Shown in pieces: positions 7,714 to 20,284 of a DNA stretch of 64,000 nucleotides. The position numbers and the translations under genes are program-made. Each line of letters begins with the position of its first letter. Within the stretch, counting starts at the first letter, position 1. The notes beneath the pieces were generated by a model. The model did not search any database and was not told where the DNA came from. It worked only from the letters and a program-made list of their open reading frames with translations. The stretch comes from AC-32 sp963717475 (lineage in GTDB: Bacteria > Actinomycetota > Thermoleophilia > Gaiellales > Gaiellaceae), in assembly GCA_963717475.1 (NCBI GenBank), contig OY970337.1, positions 682,001 to 746,000 on the forward strand, read 5' to 3'.

Positions 7714-10126
7714 CGACCAGCCCGCCCTCCGCGGCGGTCCGCGGGCCCGGGCTCTGCCAGATCACCTTCGCGCCCGGCGAGGGATGGCCGCCCACCTGCC
7801 ACTTGAGGTGCAACCGGTCGAGCCGCGCCTCGGCCCGCGCGAGCCGCAGCCCGATCAGGTTCGGCACCGAGCCGTGCATCGCCCTCGGCAGGACGAGCGT
7901 CACCTTCTCGTACGAGGAGAGCGTGCCCCTCGCCGGATACTGGCGCAGCACGACCCCCAGCTTCTGCCGCGGCTTGGCCGGCTGGTAGACGTAGGTGGGC
8001 CTCAGCGGCTTCGAGGCGAGGCGCGCGTTCGCCTCCGCGACCGTGTCGCCGACGACGTGCGGCACGTCGACCTCGTTGACCTTGCAGTTCGCGGTCTTCG
8101 CCGGCGCGCGGCCGGAGAAGTAGAGCAGCTGCCGTGGTGCGTGGCAGTTGCCGTTGTCGAGCTGCGTCCTGCCGTTGCGGTAGACGACGAGACGCGGCAC
8201 GGAGTAGGGGAGCAGCGGCTGCGCGAAGGACTCCGGCCCGTCGTTCAGGTGGCGGAGCGCCTGCTCCATGAAGCTCTTCCAGATCAGCGCCGGGTACGTG
8301 CCCCCCGCGACCGGCTGGCCGTGGTACTCGGTCAGCATCGGCCGCAGCGTGGTCGGGTAGCCGACCCAGACGGCCGTGACGAGCTGCGGCGTGTACCCGA
8401 CGAACCAGGCGTCGCCGTAGTTCTCGGTCGTGCCGGTCTTGCCGGCCACCGCGCGGCCGTCGGACAGCTGGGCCTTCACCCCGGTGCCGCCCTTGACGAC
8501 GTTCTGCAGGAGCGAGGTCACGATCGCCGACGTGTTCGCGGTCAAGACCCGGCGGCGCACCGGCAGGTTGTCGTCGACGATCTTCTTCTTCTCGTTCTCG
8601 ATCAGCGAGACTGCCCGCGGGCGGTTCCCGAAGGCTGCGCCGTCGATCCGCCGGCCGCCGTTCGCGAAGGCCGAGAACGCGCGCGCCATCTCGAGCGGGT
8701 TGACCGCCTCTGCGCCGAGCCCGATCGCGAAGTAGTTCTGCAGCGGGCTCGTGATCCCGAGGCTCTTCGCCGTCCGGACGATCGCGCCCGGCCCGACGAG
8801 CTGCGTGAGCTGCGCGTAGACCGTGTTGTCGGAGAACTGGGTCGCGTCCACGAGCGAGATCCGCCCGAGGTCGGAGTTCTCGTAGTTGTGGACGTACCAG
8901 ACCTTGTCGCCGAGCGGGATCTGCACCGGCCCGGAGACGAACTGCGAGTCCGGCGAGATCCCCTGCTTGAGCGCGGTCGCGAGCACGAAGGGCTTGAACG
9001 ACGAGCCCGGCTGCCGCTCGCCCTGGACGGCGAGGTTGAACTGGCTCTTGCGGTAGTTGTTGCCGCCGATCATCGCGAGCACCTTCCCGTTGCGCGGGTC
9101 GATCGCGACGAGCGCGGCCGAGGGCCCGTTCGGGTCGGGAAGCCACTTCGTGATCGCCTGGCGCGCGATCCGCTGCAGGTTCAGGTCGATCGTCGTGTGG
9201 ACGCGCAGCCCGCCGCCGAAGACGCGGCCCGAGCCGTACCGGTCGACGAGCTGCTGCTTGACGTAGTTGGTGAAGTACGGCGCGGGGCCCTGCTTGCCGG
9301 GCAGGTGGACGTCCTCCGCGCGCGGCAGGGGGCGCCGGTCGGCGCGCACGTAATCGCTGCGGGTGATGTACCCCTGCTCGTAGAGGTCGCGAAGGACGAG
9401 CGCGCGGCGGGCCTTCGCCGCCTTCGGGTTCGCGACCGGGTCGAACTGCGTCGGGTCGCTCGGGATCCCGGCCAGCATCGCCGCCTCGGCCCAGTTCAGG
9501 TTGGTCGCGGTCTTGTGGAAGTAGGTGCGCGCCGCCTGTTCGACCCCGTACGCGCCGTTGCCGAAGTAGATCGTGTTCAGGTAGGCGGTCAGGATCCGGT
9601 CCTTCGACCAGCGCTGCTCGAGCTGCCAGGCGAGCGCGGCCTCCTTGAGCTTCCGGCCGATCGAGCGCTCGTTGTGCAGGTAGGTGTTCTTGACGAACTG
9701 CTGCGTGATCGTCGAGCCGCCCTCGACGACCTTCTTGTTGCGGACGTCGGCCAGGAGCGCGCGCACGATCGCGTGGACGTCGACGCCGCCGTGCTCGTAG
9801 AAGCGCTTGTCCTCGACGGCGATGATCGCGTGCTTCATCCGGGGCGAGATCTTGTCCGGCGGGTCGATGATGCGGCTCTCGGACCCGCGCAGCACCGCGA
9901 GCACCCGGTTCCGCGGGGCCGCCGCGTAGATGTAGCCGTCGACCTCCTGCTTCTGCAGGCGGGCCGGGTCGAGCGAGGGGATCTCGCTCGCGACCGCGGT
10001 GACCAGGCCGAAGGTGAACGACACGCCCCCGAGCAGGAACAGGAGCAGGAGGAGGCTGAGCAGCCGCAGCTTGCGGATCCTGCGCCGCGGCTTCGCAGGC
10101 GACTGCTTTTGGGCGGAACGCGGCAC
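7673..10126 (-). CDS. Class A penicillin-binding protein with two PASTA domains
   Basis: A bifunctional peptidoglycan glycosyltransferase/transpeptidase, 817 residues. A basic cytoplasmic tail and one membrane helix (about 19-45) precede a GT51 domain with EDKRFYEHGG (105-114) and GGSTITQQFVKN. The transpeptidase has SSFKPF (nucleophile Ser, about 373), SDN (about 430) and KTGTT (about 560). The last 140 residues hold two PASTA-like repeats (VPHVVGDTVAEANARL; VPNLIGLRLARAEARL), which bind muropeptides. It is divergent from tyrS, with 38 bp between starts. A cell-wall synthase of the PonA/PBP1a kind. Confidence 0.95.
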   Translation of the reverse strand: MPRSAQKQSPAKPRRRIRKLRLLSLLLLLFLLGGVSFTFGLVTAVASEIPSLDPARLQKQEVDGYIYAAAPRNRVLAVLRGSESRIIDPPDKISPRMKHAIIAVEDKRFYEHGGVDVHAIVRALLADVRNKKVVEGGSTITQQFVKNTYLHNERSIGRKLKEAALAWQLEQRWSKDRILTAYLNTIYFGNGAYGVEQAARTYFHKTATNLNWAEAAMLAGIPSDPTQFDPVANPKAAKARRALVLRDLYEQGYITRSDYVRADRRPLPRAEDVHLPGKQGPAPYFTNYVKQQLVDRYGSGRVFGGGLRVHTTIDLNLQRIARQAITKWLPDPNGPSAALVAIDPRNGKVLAMIGGNNYRKSQFNLAVQGERQPGSSFKPFVLATALKQGISPDSQFVSGPVQIPLGDKVWYVHNYENSDLGRISLVDATQFSDNTVYAQLTQLVGPGAIVRTAKSLGITSPLQNYFAIGLGAEAVNPLEMARAFSAFANGGRRIDGAAFGNRPRAVSLIENEKKKIVDDNLPVRRRVLTANTSAIVTSLLQNVVKGGTGVKAQLSDGRAVAGKTGTTENYGDAWFVGYTPQLVTAVWVGYPTTLRPMLTEYHGQPVAGGTYPALIWKSFMEQALRHLNDGPESFAQPLLPYSVPRLVVYRNGRTQLDNGNCHAPRQLLYFSGRAPAKTANCKVNEVDVPHVVGDTVAEANARLASKPLRPTYVYQPAKPRQKLGVVLRQYPARGTLSSYEKVTLVLPRAMHGSVPNLIGLRLARAEARLDRLHLKWQVGGHPSPGAKVIWQSPGPRTAAEGGLVVRLAVKTAQQRPG

Positions 10127-10164
10127 CAGAAGCGCAAGAGTCTAACGCTAGACTCGCCGGGCTC

Positions 10165-11304
10165 ATGGCCCTATCCGAGCTAACTCGCAACGCCGCGCAC
10201 GTCCTGCCCGAGGGCGGCCTGGAGCGCAAGCTGGCGCTGGGCCGGCCGCTGCGGGTGAAGCTCGGGATCGACGTCACCGCGCCCGACGTCACGCTCGGGA
10301 ACGGGATCCCGCTCCAGCGGATGCGCGCCTTCCAGGACGAGGGCCACACCGGCGTCCTGATCGTCGGCGACTACACGACCCGGATCGGCGACCCTTCCGG
10401 CCGCAAGACCGAGCGGCCGATGATCGAGCCCGAGGTGATCGACGCGAACGCGCAGCGCTACTTCGAGCACGCCTCGACGATCATCGACCCCGAGCGGACC
10501 GAGGTCCGCTTCAACAGCGAATGGCTCGGCAAGCTCGACTTCGCCGAGATCCTGCGGCTGACGCGGACGACGACCGTCGCGCGGATGCTCGAGCGCGACG
10601 ACTTCGCGAAGCGCTTCGCGGCGAACGAGCCGATCTCGGTCTCGGAGCTGCTCTACCCGCTGATGCAGGCCTACGACTCGGTCGCGGTCGAGGCCGACGT
10701 CGAGCTCGGCGGCACCGACCAGCTCTACAACCTGCTGATGGGCCGCGACGTGATGGAGGCATACGGCCTCGAGCCGCAGGTCGCGCTCACCGTCGAGTAC
10801 CTCGATTCATGGGACGGCACCGGAATGAGCGCCTCGCGCGGGAACTACATCGGCCTCAAGGAGGATGCCGAGGAGCAGTTCGGCAAGGCGATGCGGATCC
10901 CGGACTCGCTGCTCGAGCAGTGGTACCGGCTGGTGATGCAGCGCGACGACGTCCCGGCCGACCCGTTCCAGGCGAAGCTCGAGCTCGCGCGCTTCATCGT
11001 GCGCCGCGCGTGGGGAGAGGACGCTGTCGGCGCCGCCGAGCAGCACTTCACGCGCGTCGTCCGCGAGGGCCAGGCGCCGGAGGAGGTGCCCGAGGTGGAG
11101 TACTCCGAGGCGACCGTCCATCTGCCGGCGCTCCTGGCGGAGACGTTCGGCCAGTCGACGAGCGACTGGCGCCGTGTGATCGACCAGGGCGGCGTGCGTG
11201 TCGACGGCCGCGTGCTCGACTCCTACGACGTCGAGACCGCCTCGATCGCAGGCGACGTGATTCAGGCTGGAAAGCGCCAGTTTTTGCGCATCCGCGCTGC
11301 TTGA
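10165..11304 (+). CDS. tyrS: Tyrosyl-tRNA synthetase with degenerate signature motifs
   Basis: A 379-residue class I synthetase with the usual TyrRS layout: Rossmann core, LELGGTDQLYNLLMGRD-type tyrosine and ATP site (EADVELGGTDQLYNLLMGR, about 175-193), and a C-terminal S4-like RNA-binding segment (WRRVIDQGGVRVDGRVL). The ATP signatures are unusual: the HIGH position reads DVTLGN (residues 41-46) and the KMSKS loop reads GMSASRGN (about 219-226), lacking the catalytic Lys residues. It is otherwise intact, with no frame break. The stop codon overlaps the -35-like TTGACA of the rrn leader promoter. Confidence 0.9.
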   Translation: MALSELTRNAAHVLPEGGLERKLALGRPLRVKLGIDVTAPDVTLGNGIPLQRMRAFQDEGHTGVLIVGDYTTRIGDPSGRKTERPMIEPEVIDANAQRYFEHASTIIDPERTEVRFNSEWLGKLDFAEILRLTRTTTVARMLERDDFAKRFAANEPISVSELLYPLMQAYDSVAVEADVELGGTDQLYNLLMGRDVMEAYGLEPQVALTVEYLDSWDGTGMSASRGNYIGLKEDAEEQFGKAMRIPDSLLEQWYRLVMQRDDVPADPFQAKLELARFIVRRAWGEDAVGAAEQHFTRVVREGQAPEEVPEVEYSEATVHLPALLAETFGQSTSDWRRVIDQGGVRVDGRVLDSYDVETASIAGDVIQAGKRQFLRIRAA

Positions 11305-11333
11305 CATCACACCCCTTCGCGCCCTGCTATCAT
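11301..11333 (+). promoter_or_regulatory. Putative rrn promoter
   Basis: TTGACA (11301-11306) is followed 21 bases later by TGCTATCAT, whose TATCAT (11328-11333) could be an extended -10. The spacing is longer than the usual 17 but no better pair is seen before 16S. The -35 overlaps the tyrS stop. Confidence 0.45.
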
Positions 11334-11435
11334 TCCCGGGCCGCTCGAAAGGGCGGCGTGTGAGATCGTCCCTGTAACTCGACCAGGAGCGCCTTCGGAC
11401 GCAGACGGATACGACAGTTCCGTGAGCAGATGGAG

Positions 11436-11463
11436 GCCTCTGGCGCGAGTCGGAGGCTTTTTT
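11436..11463 (+). terminator. Terminator-like hairpin in the rrn leader
   Basis: GCCTC (11436-11440) pairs with GAGGC (11453-11457) and is followed directly by six T (11458-11463), about 195 bases before the 16S 5' end. It could attenuate the leader or end a small RNA of about 125 nt started at the upstream promoter; rRNA antitermination would be needed to pass it. The stem is short. Confidence 0.4.
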
Positions 11464-11491
11464 ACGCGCCGGCCGGTGGCGCAGGTCTTTG

Positions 11492-11506
11492 AAAACTCAG
11501 CAGTGC
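11492..11506 (+). other. 5' arm of the 16S processing stalk
   Basis: AAAACTCAGCAGTGC here is fully complementary to GCACTGCTGAGTTTT at 13305-13319, after 16S. The two arms bracket the 16S gene and form the expected RNase III processing stalk. Confidence 0.8.
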
Positions 11507-11657
11507 GATCACGCCGAGACCCCGAGTCTGGTTTCTTCAGGCGCGGGGCCTTAAAAAACCCCGTCGCCGTCCTTCGGGACGGAGACAACTTTGAGCACAA
11601 GCTCGAAGTGAACGATTTGCCTACCCGTCAGTTTTCTGTTGGGTCAGGCAAACCAAC

Positions 11658-13206
<1,549 letters not shown>

Positions 13207-13410
13207 AGGGATACCGGAGCTCTTACTCCGGTGGGCTGCTCGCCCGTGATGACTACGTCCGGTTACGAGCTCGCCTAGAAGAACGTCGACCTCGGCGAAC
13301 GAAAGCACTGCTGAGTTTTGAGAGACCTGCCTCGAGCGGGTTCTCAGCCGCACTTTGGGTGCCGGCGCGCACCTTGAAAACTCCATAGCGACATCTAACG
13401 TGTTCTTCAC
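13207..13410 (+). other. 16S-23S internal transcribed spacer, no tRNA
   Basis: About 200 bases between 16S and 23S. It holds the 3' arm of the 16S stalk (13305-13319) and the 5' arm of the 23S stalk (13377-13405). I looked for tRNA-Ile and tRNA-Ala and found no cloverleaf. Confidence 0.85.
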
Positions 13411-16408
<2,998 letters not shown>

Positions 16409-16499
16409 TTGAACACGTTGAGTCGCTATGGAGTTTTGAGGGTGTGCGTGCCCTTTGCTCGCTCCCGCGAGCGTACGCGAGGGAATCGCGCCCGACAAT

Positions 16500-16615
<116 letters not shown>

Positions 16616-16621
16616 TTGATT

Positions 16622-16650
16622 AAAGGGGCCGCCTTCGGGCGGCCCCTTTC
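16622..16650 (+). terminator. rrn operon terminator
   Basis: AAAGGGGCCGCC, loop TTCG, GGCGGCCCCTTT: a 12-bp perfect stem with a UUCG tetraloop just after 5S, ending the operon. The A/T-flanked palindrome can also act for the convergent protease gene on the other strand. Confidence 0.9.
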
Positions 16651-16666
16651 ATGGTCCCGTAGCGAG

Positions 16667-17509
16667 TCAGGCAGCGCGCAGCTTGTCGCGCCAGTCCGGG
16701 TCGAGCTCACGCAGGCGCCGGACTCGCTCGCCCACCGGCGGGTGCGTCGAGAAGAGCGCGGCGAGACCCTCCTCGGCGAACGGGTTGAAGATGTAGAGCG
16801 GCTCGGTCGCCGGGTTCGCGCGGAACTCGACGAGGTGCGCGGCCTGCTCGAGCCGGATCAGCGCGTCTGCAAGCCCGTGCGGAGAGCCGCACAGCCTGGC
16901 CGCCGCCGCGTCGGCCGCGAACTCCCGCTTCGGCGAGAGCAGGAGGTTGACGAAAGCGGCCGCGATCGGTCCGAGCACGAACAGGAGCGCGCGTTGCAGC
17001 CAGCCGCCGATCCGGCTGAGCTCGATCAGCGCGCCGGCGATCACGACGGCCGAGGTCTGGACGAGCACGTCGCGGTTGCGAATGTGCGCCAGTTCGTGGG
17101 CCAGAATTCCCTCGAGCTCCGCCGGCGGAGCCGCGCTCAGCAGGCCGCGGCTGACTGCAATCGCCGAGCCCCGGAGGCCTCGGCCAGCGCCAAGCGCGCG
17201 CGGGTGGCCGTCCTGAAGCAGGTAGAGCTTCGGCTTCGGCAGTCCAGCAACGGCCGCCAGCCGCTGGACGGTGGCGTGCAGGCCGGGCGCGGCGCCGAAC
17301 GGAAGCTCTCGCGCGCCGACCATCCCGAGGACAACCCGGTCTGCGTACCAGTAGGCGGCCGCGGCGACGAGTGCTCCAAAGAAGACGAGCAAGGATGCGA
17401 GCCGATAGCCGCCGAGCACCCAGCCGATCGCGGCGAGCGCGGCGCAGCCGCCGATCAGCAGCAGCCAGACCTTGAGGACGTTCCAGACGACGACCAGCCG
17501 AGCGCGCAA
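16667..17509 (-). CDS. HtpX-like M48 membrane zinc metalloprotease
   Basis: A 280-residue membrane protease of peptidase family M48B. Two N-terminal helices (about 12-32 and 38-55) precede the zinc site HELAH (138-142); two further hydrophobic stretches (about 150-190) follow, and the third zinc ligand Glu lies in KREFAADAAAARLCG. HtpX enzymes degrade misfolded membrane proteins. The TTG start directly abuts the stop of the upstream 81-codon gene, so the two are translationally coupled. It is convergent with the rrn operon. Confidence 0.9.
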   Translation of the reverse strand: MRARLVVVWNVLKVWLLLIGGCAALAAIGWVLGGYRLASLLVFFGALVAAAAYWYADRVVLGMVGARELPFGAAPGLHATVQRLAAVAGLPKPKLYLLQDGHPRALGAGRGLRGSAIAVSRGLLSAAPPAELEGILAHELAHIRNRDVLVQTSAVVIAGALIELSRIGGWLQRALLFVLGPIAAAFVNLLLSPKREFAADAAAARLCGSPHGLADALIRLEQAAHLVEFRANPATEPLYIFNPFAEEGLAALFSTHPPVGERVRRLRELDPDWRDKLRAA

Positions 17510-17755
17510 CTACTCGCCCTGCTGCTCTTCGTCCTCGAGCCCGCGCGGGGGCCAGTCGGGCTCGGGCGCGTCGCAGCGGCTCGAGCAGTGGAGCGAGGCG
17601 ATGTTCTGGAGCGGGATCAGGATGTGCCCGTTCAGCTCGATGTGGGCGACGTCCTCGATCAGGCAGTAGGCCGTCAGGACGCCCTCTTGGTAATCCCCAC
17701 CGAAAAGCGCGACCTCGACCTGCTCGCCCTTGTACTTGTTCGTGTAGTCGTCCAC
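17510..17755 (-). CDS. Small conserved protein upstream of htpX-like gene
   Basis: An 81-residue soluble protein, function unknown. The sequence EQVEVALFGGDYQEGVLTAYCLIEDVAHIELNGHILIPLQNIASLHC looks like a compact beta fold, possibly Sm- or SH3-like, with an acidic tail. The GTG start at 17755 lies 5 bases after the stop of the upstream phosphatase gene and its own stop abuts the protease start, so three genes form one operon. It could be a protease accessory factor, but that rests only on position. Confidence 0.65.
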   Translation of the reverse strand: MDDYTNKYKGEQVEVALFGGDYQEGVLTAYCLIEDVAHIELNGHILIPLQNIASLHCSSRCDAPEPDWPPRGLEDEEQQGE

Positions 17756-17760
17756 CGGTC

Positions 17761-18306
17761 TCAGCCTATCTCGCGCAAGACGCCGTCAACCGCCTCGAGC
17801 CGGAGGACGTGGCAGTTCTCGACACGCTCCACTCCGTCGATCTCGCAGTGCCGCATTACCGACCGGAGCGGGCCGCCGTGCGAGACGACGAGGACCGTGC
17901 CGTCCGGGTTCTCGCGGGCGATTTGCTCGAGCGCTTCGAGGACGCGCCGATCCATCTCCTCACGCGTCTCGCCATCCCCAAGCGTGCCATTCGCGATCTG
18001 GTCTGGGAAGCGCTTCTCGATCTCCGCGTCGCTGAGTCCCTCCCACGTGCCGAAGTGCCGCTCACGCAGGTCCGGCAGCGTCGTCACCTGTAGACCGTGT
18101 GCTTCGGCAACGATGCGCGCTGTCTCGTCGGCCCGCGCGAGGTCGCTCGAGTAGACCGCCGCGAGCGGCTCGTTCGCCAGCTCCTCGGCAAGGGTCCGCG
18201 CCTGATCGCGGCCCGTGTCGTTGAGCGGCCGGTCGGAGTGACCTTGGAGTCGCCGGTCGAGGTTCCAGTCGGTCTCACCGTGGCGCACGAGGAGGATCCG
18301 CGTCAC
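17761..18306 (-). CDS. Histidine phosphatase (phosphoglycerate mutase-like)
   Basis: A 181-residue member of the histidine phosphatase superfamily. The phospho-accepting His is in LLVRHGETDWN (residues 6-16, RHG motif), with VYSSDLARADETA and the second catalytic His in VVSHGGPLRSVMRH (about 140-153). The sequence is of the broad-specificity GpmB/CobC kind; the substrate cannot be named. The GTG at 18306 starts just before the motif. It heads the operon with the small protein and the HtpX-like protease and is divergent from the SDR gene (21 bp between starts). Confidence 0.9.
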   Translation of the reverse strand: MTRILLVRHGETDWNLDRRLQGHSDRPLNDTGRDQARTLAEELANEPLAAVYSSDLARADETARIVAEAHGLQVTTLPDLRERHFGTWEGLSDAEIEKRFPDQIANGTLGDGETREEMDRRVLEALEQIARENPDGTVLVVSHGGPLRSVMRHCEIDGVERVENCHVLRLEAVDGVLREIG

Positions 18307-18327
18307 GCGGGTTAGGCTAGCGGCGCG

Positions 18328-19083
18328 ATGGAGCTCGGCCTGCGCGACCGCCTCTGCGTCGTCACCGGCTCGACCGGCGGCATCGGCTTGGCGACGGCGA
18401 AGCTCCTCGTCGACGAGGGTGCGCGCGTCGTGACCTGCGGCCGCGGCGAAGCTCCGAGTATCGGCGAGGCGCTGCACGTTCGGGCTGACCTCTCGCGGCC
18501 CGGCGAGCCCGAGCGACTGATCGCGGAGGCCGGCGCCGTCGACGTCCTCGTCAACAACGCGGGATACGCCGAGCAGCGCGACTTTCTCGAGGTCACCGAC
18601 GAGCAGTGGGACGAGGGCTGGCAGCTGAACGTGATGAGCTACGTGCGCTCGATCCGTGCGGCCGTCCCGGGGATGCGGGAGCGGGGCGGAGGCGTGATCG
18701 TGAACGTCTCCTCGACCGCGGGGAAGCGGCCGTCGACGGGGATGCCCGACTACTCGGTGACGAAGGCGGCGGTGCTGTCGCTGTCGCGGCTCGTGGCCGA
18801 TCTCTACGCGCCGGCCGGCATCCGCTGCAACGCACTCACGCCGGGCCCGACCGCGACCGAGGCCTGGCTCGGTGAGGGCGGTCTCGCCGACCAGCAGGCG
18901 CGGCGCAGCGGGAAGACCCGCGAGGAGGTCCTCGAGGCCGTCGGGAAGGGGCGACCGCTCGGCCGGCTCGCCGAACCCGAGGAGATCGCGGCGGTGGTCG
19001 CCTTTCTCTGCTCCGATCTCGCCTCGTATGTGACCGGGGCGGCCTGGAGCGCGGACGGCGGAACGGTTCCGATCATCATTTGA
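18328..19083 (+). CDS. Short-chain dehydrogenase/reductase
   Basis: A 251-residue classical SDR. The cofactor motif is GSTGGIG (residues 14-20), with VNNAGYAEQ, the catalytic Ser in VSSTAGKRPS and YSVTK (catalytic Tyr and Lys, about 147-151). The C-terminus GAAWSADGGTVPIII is the usual SDR ending. It probably uses NAD(P)H to reduce or oxidise a carbonyl or alcohol; the substrate is unknown. Monocistronic: divergent from the phosphatase operon and followed by the second structured leader RNA. Confidence 0.92.
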   Translation: MELGLRDRLCVVTGSTGGIGLATAKLLVDEGARVVTCGRGEAPSIGEALHVRADLSRPGEPERLIAEAGAVDVLVNNAGYAEQRDFLEVTDEQWDEGWQLNVMSYVRSIRAAVPGMRERGGGVIVNVSSTAGKRPSTGMPDYSVTKAAVLSLSRLVADLYAPAGIRCNALTPGPTATEAWLGEGGLADQQARRSGKTREEVLEAVGKGRPLGRLAEPEEIAAVVAFLCSDLASYVTGAAWSADGGTVPIII

Positions 19084-19159
19084 CGCCTCTCGGGGTCATG
19101 CCGGTGCGTCTGGATCAATTGACTCGCTTCCGACCCAAACTCGTGCCAGACACGTCGCA

Positions 19160-19244
19160 CGAATCCCGGTAACGTCGACCGCGAGGGAGGCGGGTGAGAA
19201 CCCCACCCATAGAAGGGTGGGGGTGCGCCCCGCTGGACGCCTCC
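19160..19244 (+). ncRNA. Promoter plus structured leader RNA, copy 2
   Basis: The second copy of the block at 5407-5492. CGAATCCCGGTAACGTC carries a TAACGT box (19170-19175), followed by P1 (GGGAGGCG 19185-19192 with CGCCTCC 19238-19244) and P2 (CCCCACCC 19201-19208 with GGGTGGGG 19215-19222). The 3' internal loop GTGCGCCCCGCTGGA matches copy 1 in GTGCG and CGCTG, while loops, the P1 base pair and flanks differ. It ends 62 bases before the dgt start, so it leads the dgt-dnaG transcript. The G-runs could alternatively form a quadruplex. Confidence 0.6.
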
Positions 19245-19306
19245 GCCGCGTTTGTCGCCTCCCCGGGCCCTCGTCACTGCCCGGTGGAGCGACTAGCATC
19301 GGCTCC

Positions 19307-20284
19307 GTGCCGGAAGTAGCCGGAACGGTCGCCGACGCCTTCGAGGCGGGCCTCCGCCAGCACGAAGAGCGTTGGCTTTCGCCGCTTGCCGTGCGCTCCT
19401 ACGAGACGCGCGGCCGTGCCCAGCCGGAGGACGAATGCCGGCTGCGAACGCCGTTCCAGCGCGACCGCGACCGGATCGTGCACACGAAGTCCTTCCGCCG
19501 GCTGATGCACAAGACGCAGGTCTTCATCGACCCGGCCGGCGACCACTACCGCACGCGGCTCACGCACACGCTGGAGACGACCGGCATTTCCCGCGGCGTG
19601 GCACGCGCGCTGCACCTGAACGAGGACCTCGTCGAGGCGATCGGGCTCGGTCACGACCTCGGTCACACGCCGTTCGGCCACGCAGGCGAAGAGGCGCTCG
19701 ACGAGCTCCTGCGCAAGCGCTTCGATCGCGGTTTCCGCCACAACGAGCACTCGCTTCGCGTCGTCGACGTGCTCGAACGCGACGGGCGCGGGCTGAACCT
19801 GACGGCCGAGGTTCGCGACGGCATCCTCAACCACACCGGCCCAAACGAGCCGGACACGCTCGAGGGCAAGATCGTCCGCCTCGTCGACCGCGTCGCCTAC
19901 ATCAACCACGACATCGACGACGCCGTCCGCGCAGGCGTTCTCGACCCGAGCGACCTCCCGGGCGACGAGATCGAGCTGCTCGGGCCGACAGGCTCGCGCC
20001 GCGTCGACACCCTCGTCCACGACCTGGTGGAGACCTCGGCGCGCGAGGGCGACATCCGTCAGACCGAGGAGATCGGCACGGCGATGCTCACTCTCCGCAC
20101 ATTCATGTTCGACCACGTCTACCTCGGCGAAGCAGCGCGGGCCGAGCACACGCGCGCCCGCGCGACCGTCCGCCGGATCTTCGACCACCTCGTCGAGCGC
20201 GGCGACCCGGTCGACGACGTGGTGGACTACATCGCAGGCATGACCGACCGGTTCGCGCTCAACTACGCGGAGACGCTCGGCTGA
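19307..20284 (+). CDS. dgt: dGTP triphosphohydrolase-like protein
   Basis: A 325-residue HD-superfamily enzyme that removes triphosphate from dGTP or other dNTPs and so tunes nucleotide pools. The metal site is spread over RTRLTHTLETTGISRGVAR (first His), GLGHDLGHTPFGHAGE (HD pair, about 125-140) and LVDRVAYINHDIDDA (last Asp). The N-terminal YETRGRAQPEDECRLRTPFQRDRDRIVH is typical of Dgt. The GTG at 19307 is chosen for compactness after the leader RNA. Its stop overlaps the dnaG start (TGATG), a common actinobacterial dgt-dnaG pairing. Confidence 0.92.
   Translation: MPEVAGTVADAFEAGLRQHEERWLSPLAVRSYETRGRAQPEDECRLRTPFQRDRDRIVHTKSFRRLMHKTQVFIDPAGDHYRTRLTHTLETTGISRGVARALHLNEDLVEAIGLGHDLGHTPFGHAGEEALDELLRKRFDRGFRHNEHSLRVVDVLERDGRGLNLTAEVRDGILNHTGPNEPDTLEGKIVRLVDRVAYINHDIDDAVRAGVLDPSDLPGDEIELLGPTGSRRVDTLVHDLVETSAREGDIRQTEEIGTAMLTLRTFMFDHVYLGEAARAEHTRARATVRRIFDHLVERGDPVDDVVDYIAGMTDRFALNYAETLG

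Noticed and set aside
7487..10183. Long plus-strand open frame opposite the penicillin-binding protein gene
   Set aside because: Its translation is Arg-rich with no domain; the minus strand has every PBP motif in order. High-GC shadow.
13207..13410. Possible spacer tRNAs between 16S and 23S
   Set aside because: No cloverleaf or GTTCGA box was found; the sequence is used by the processing stems.
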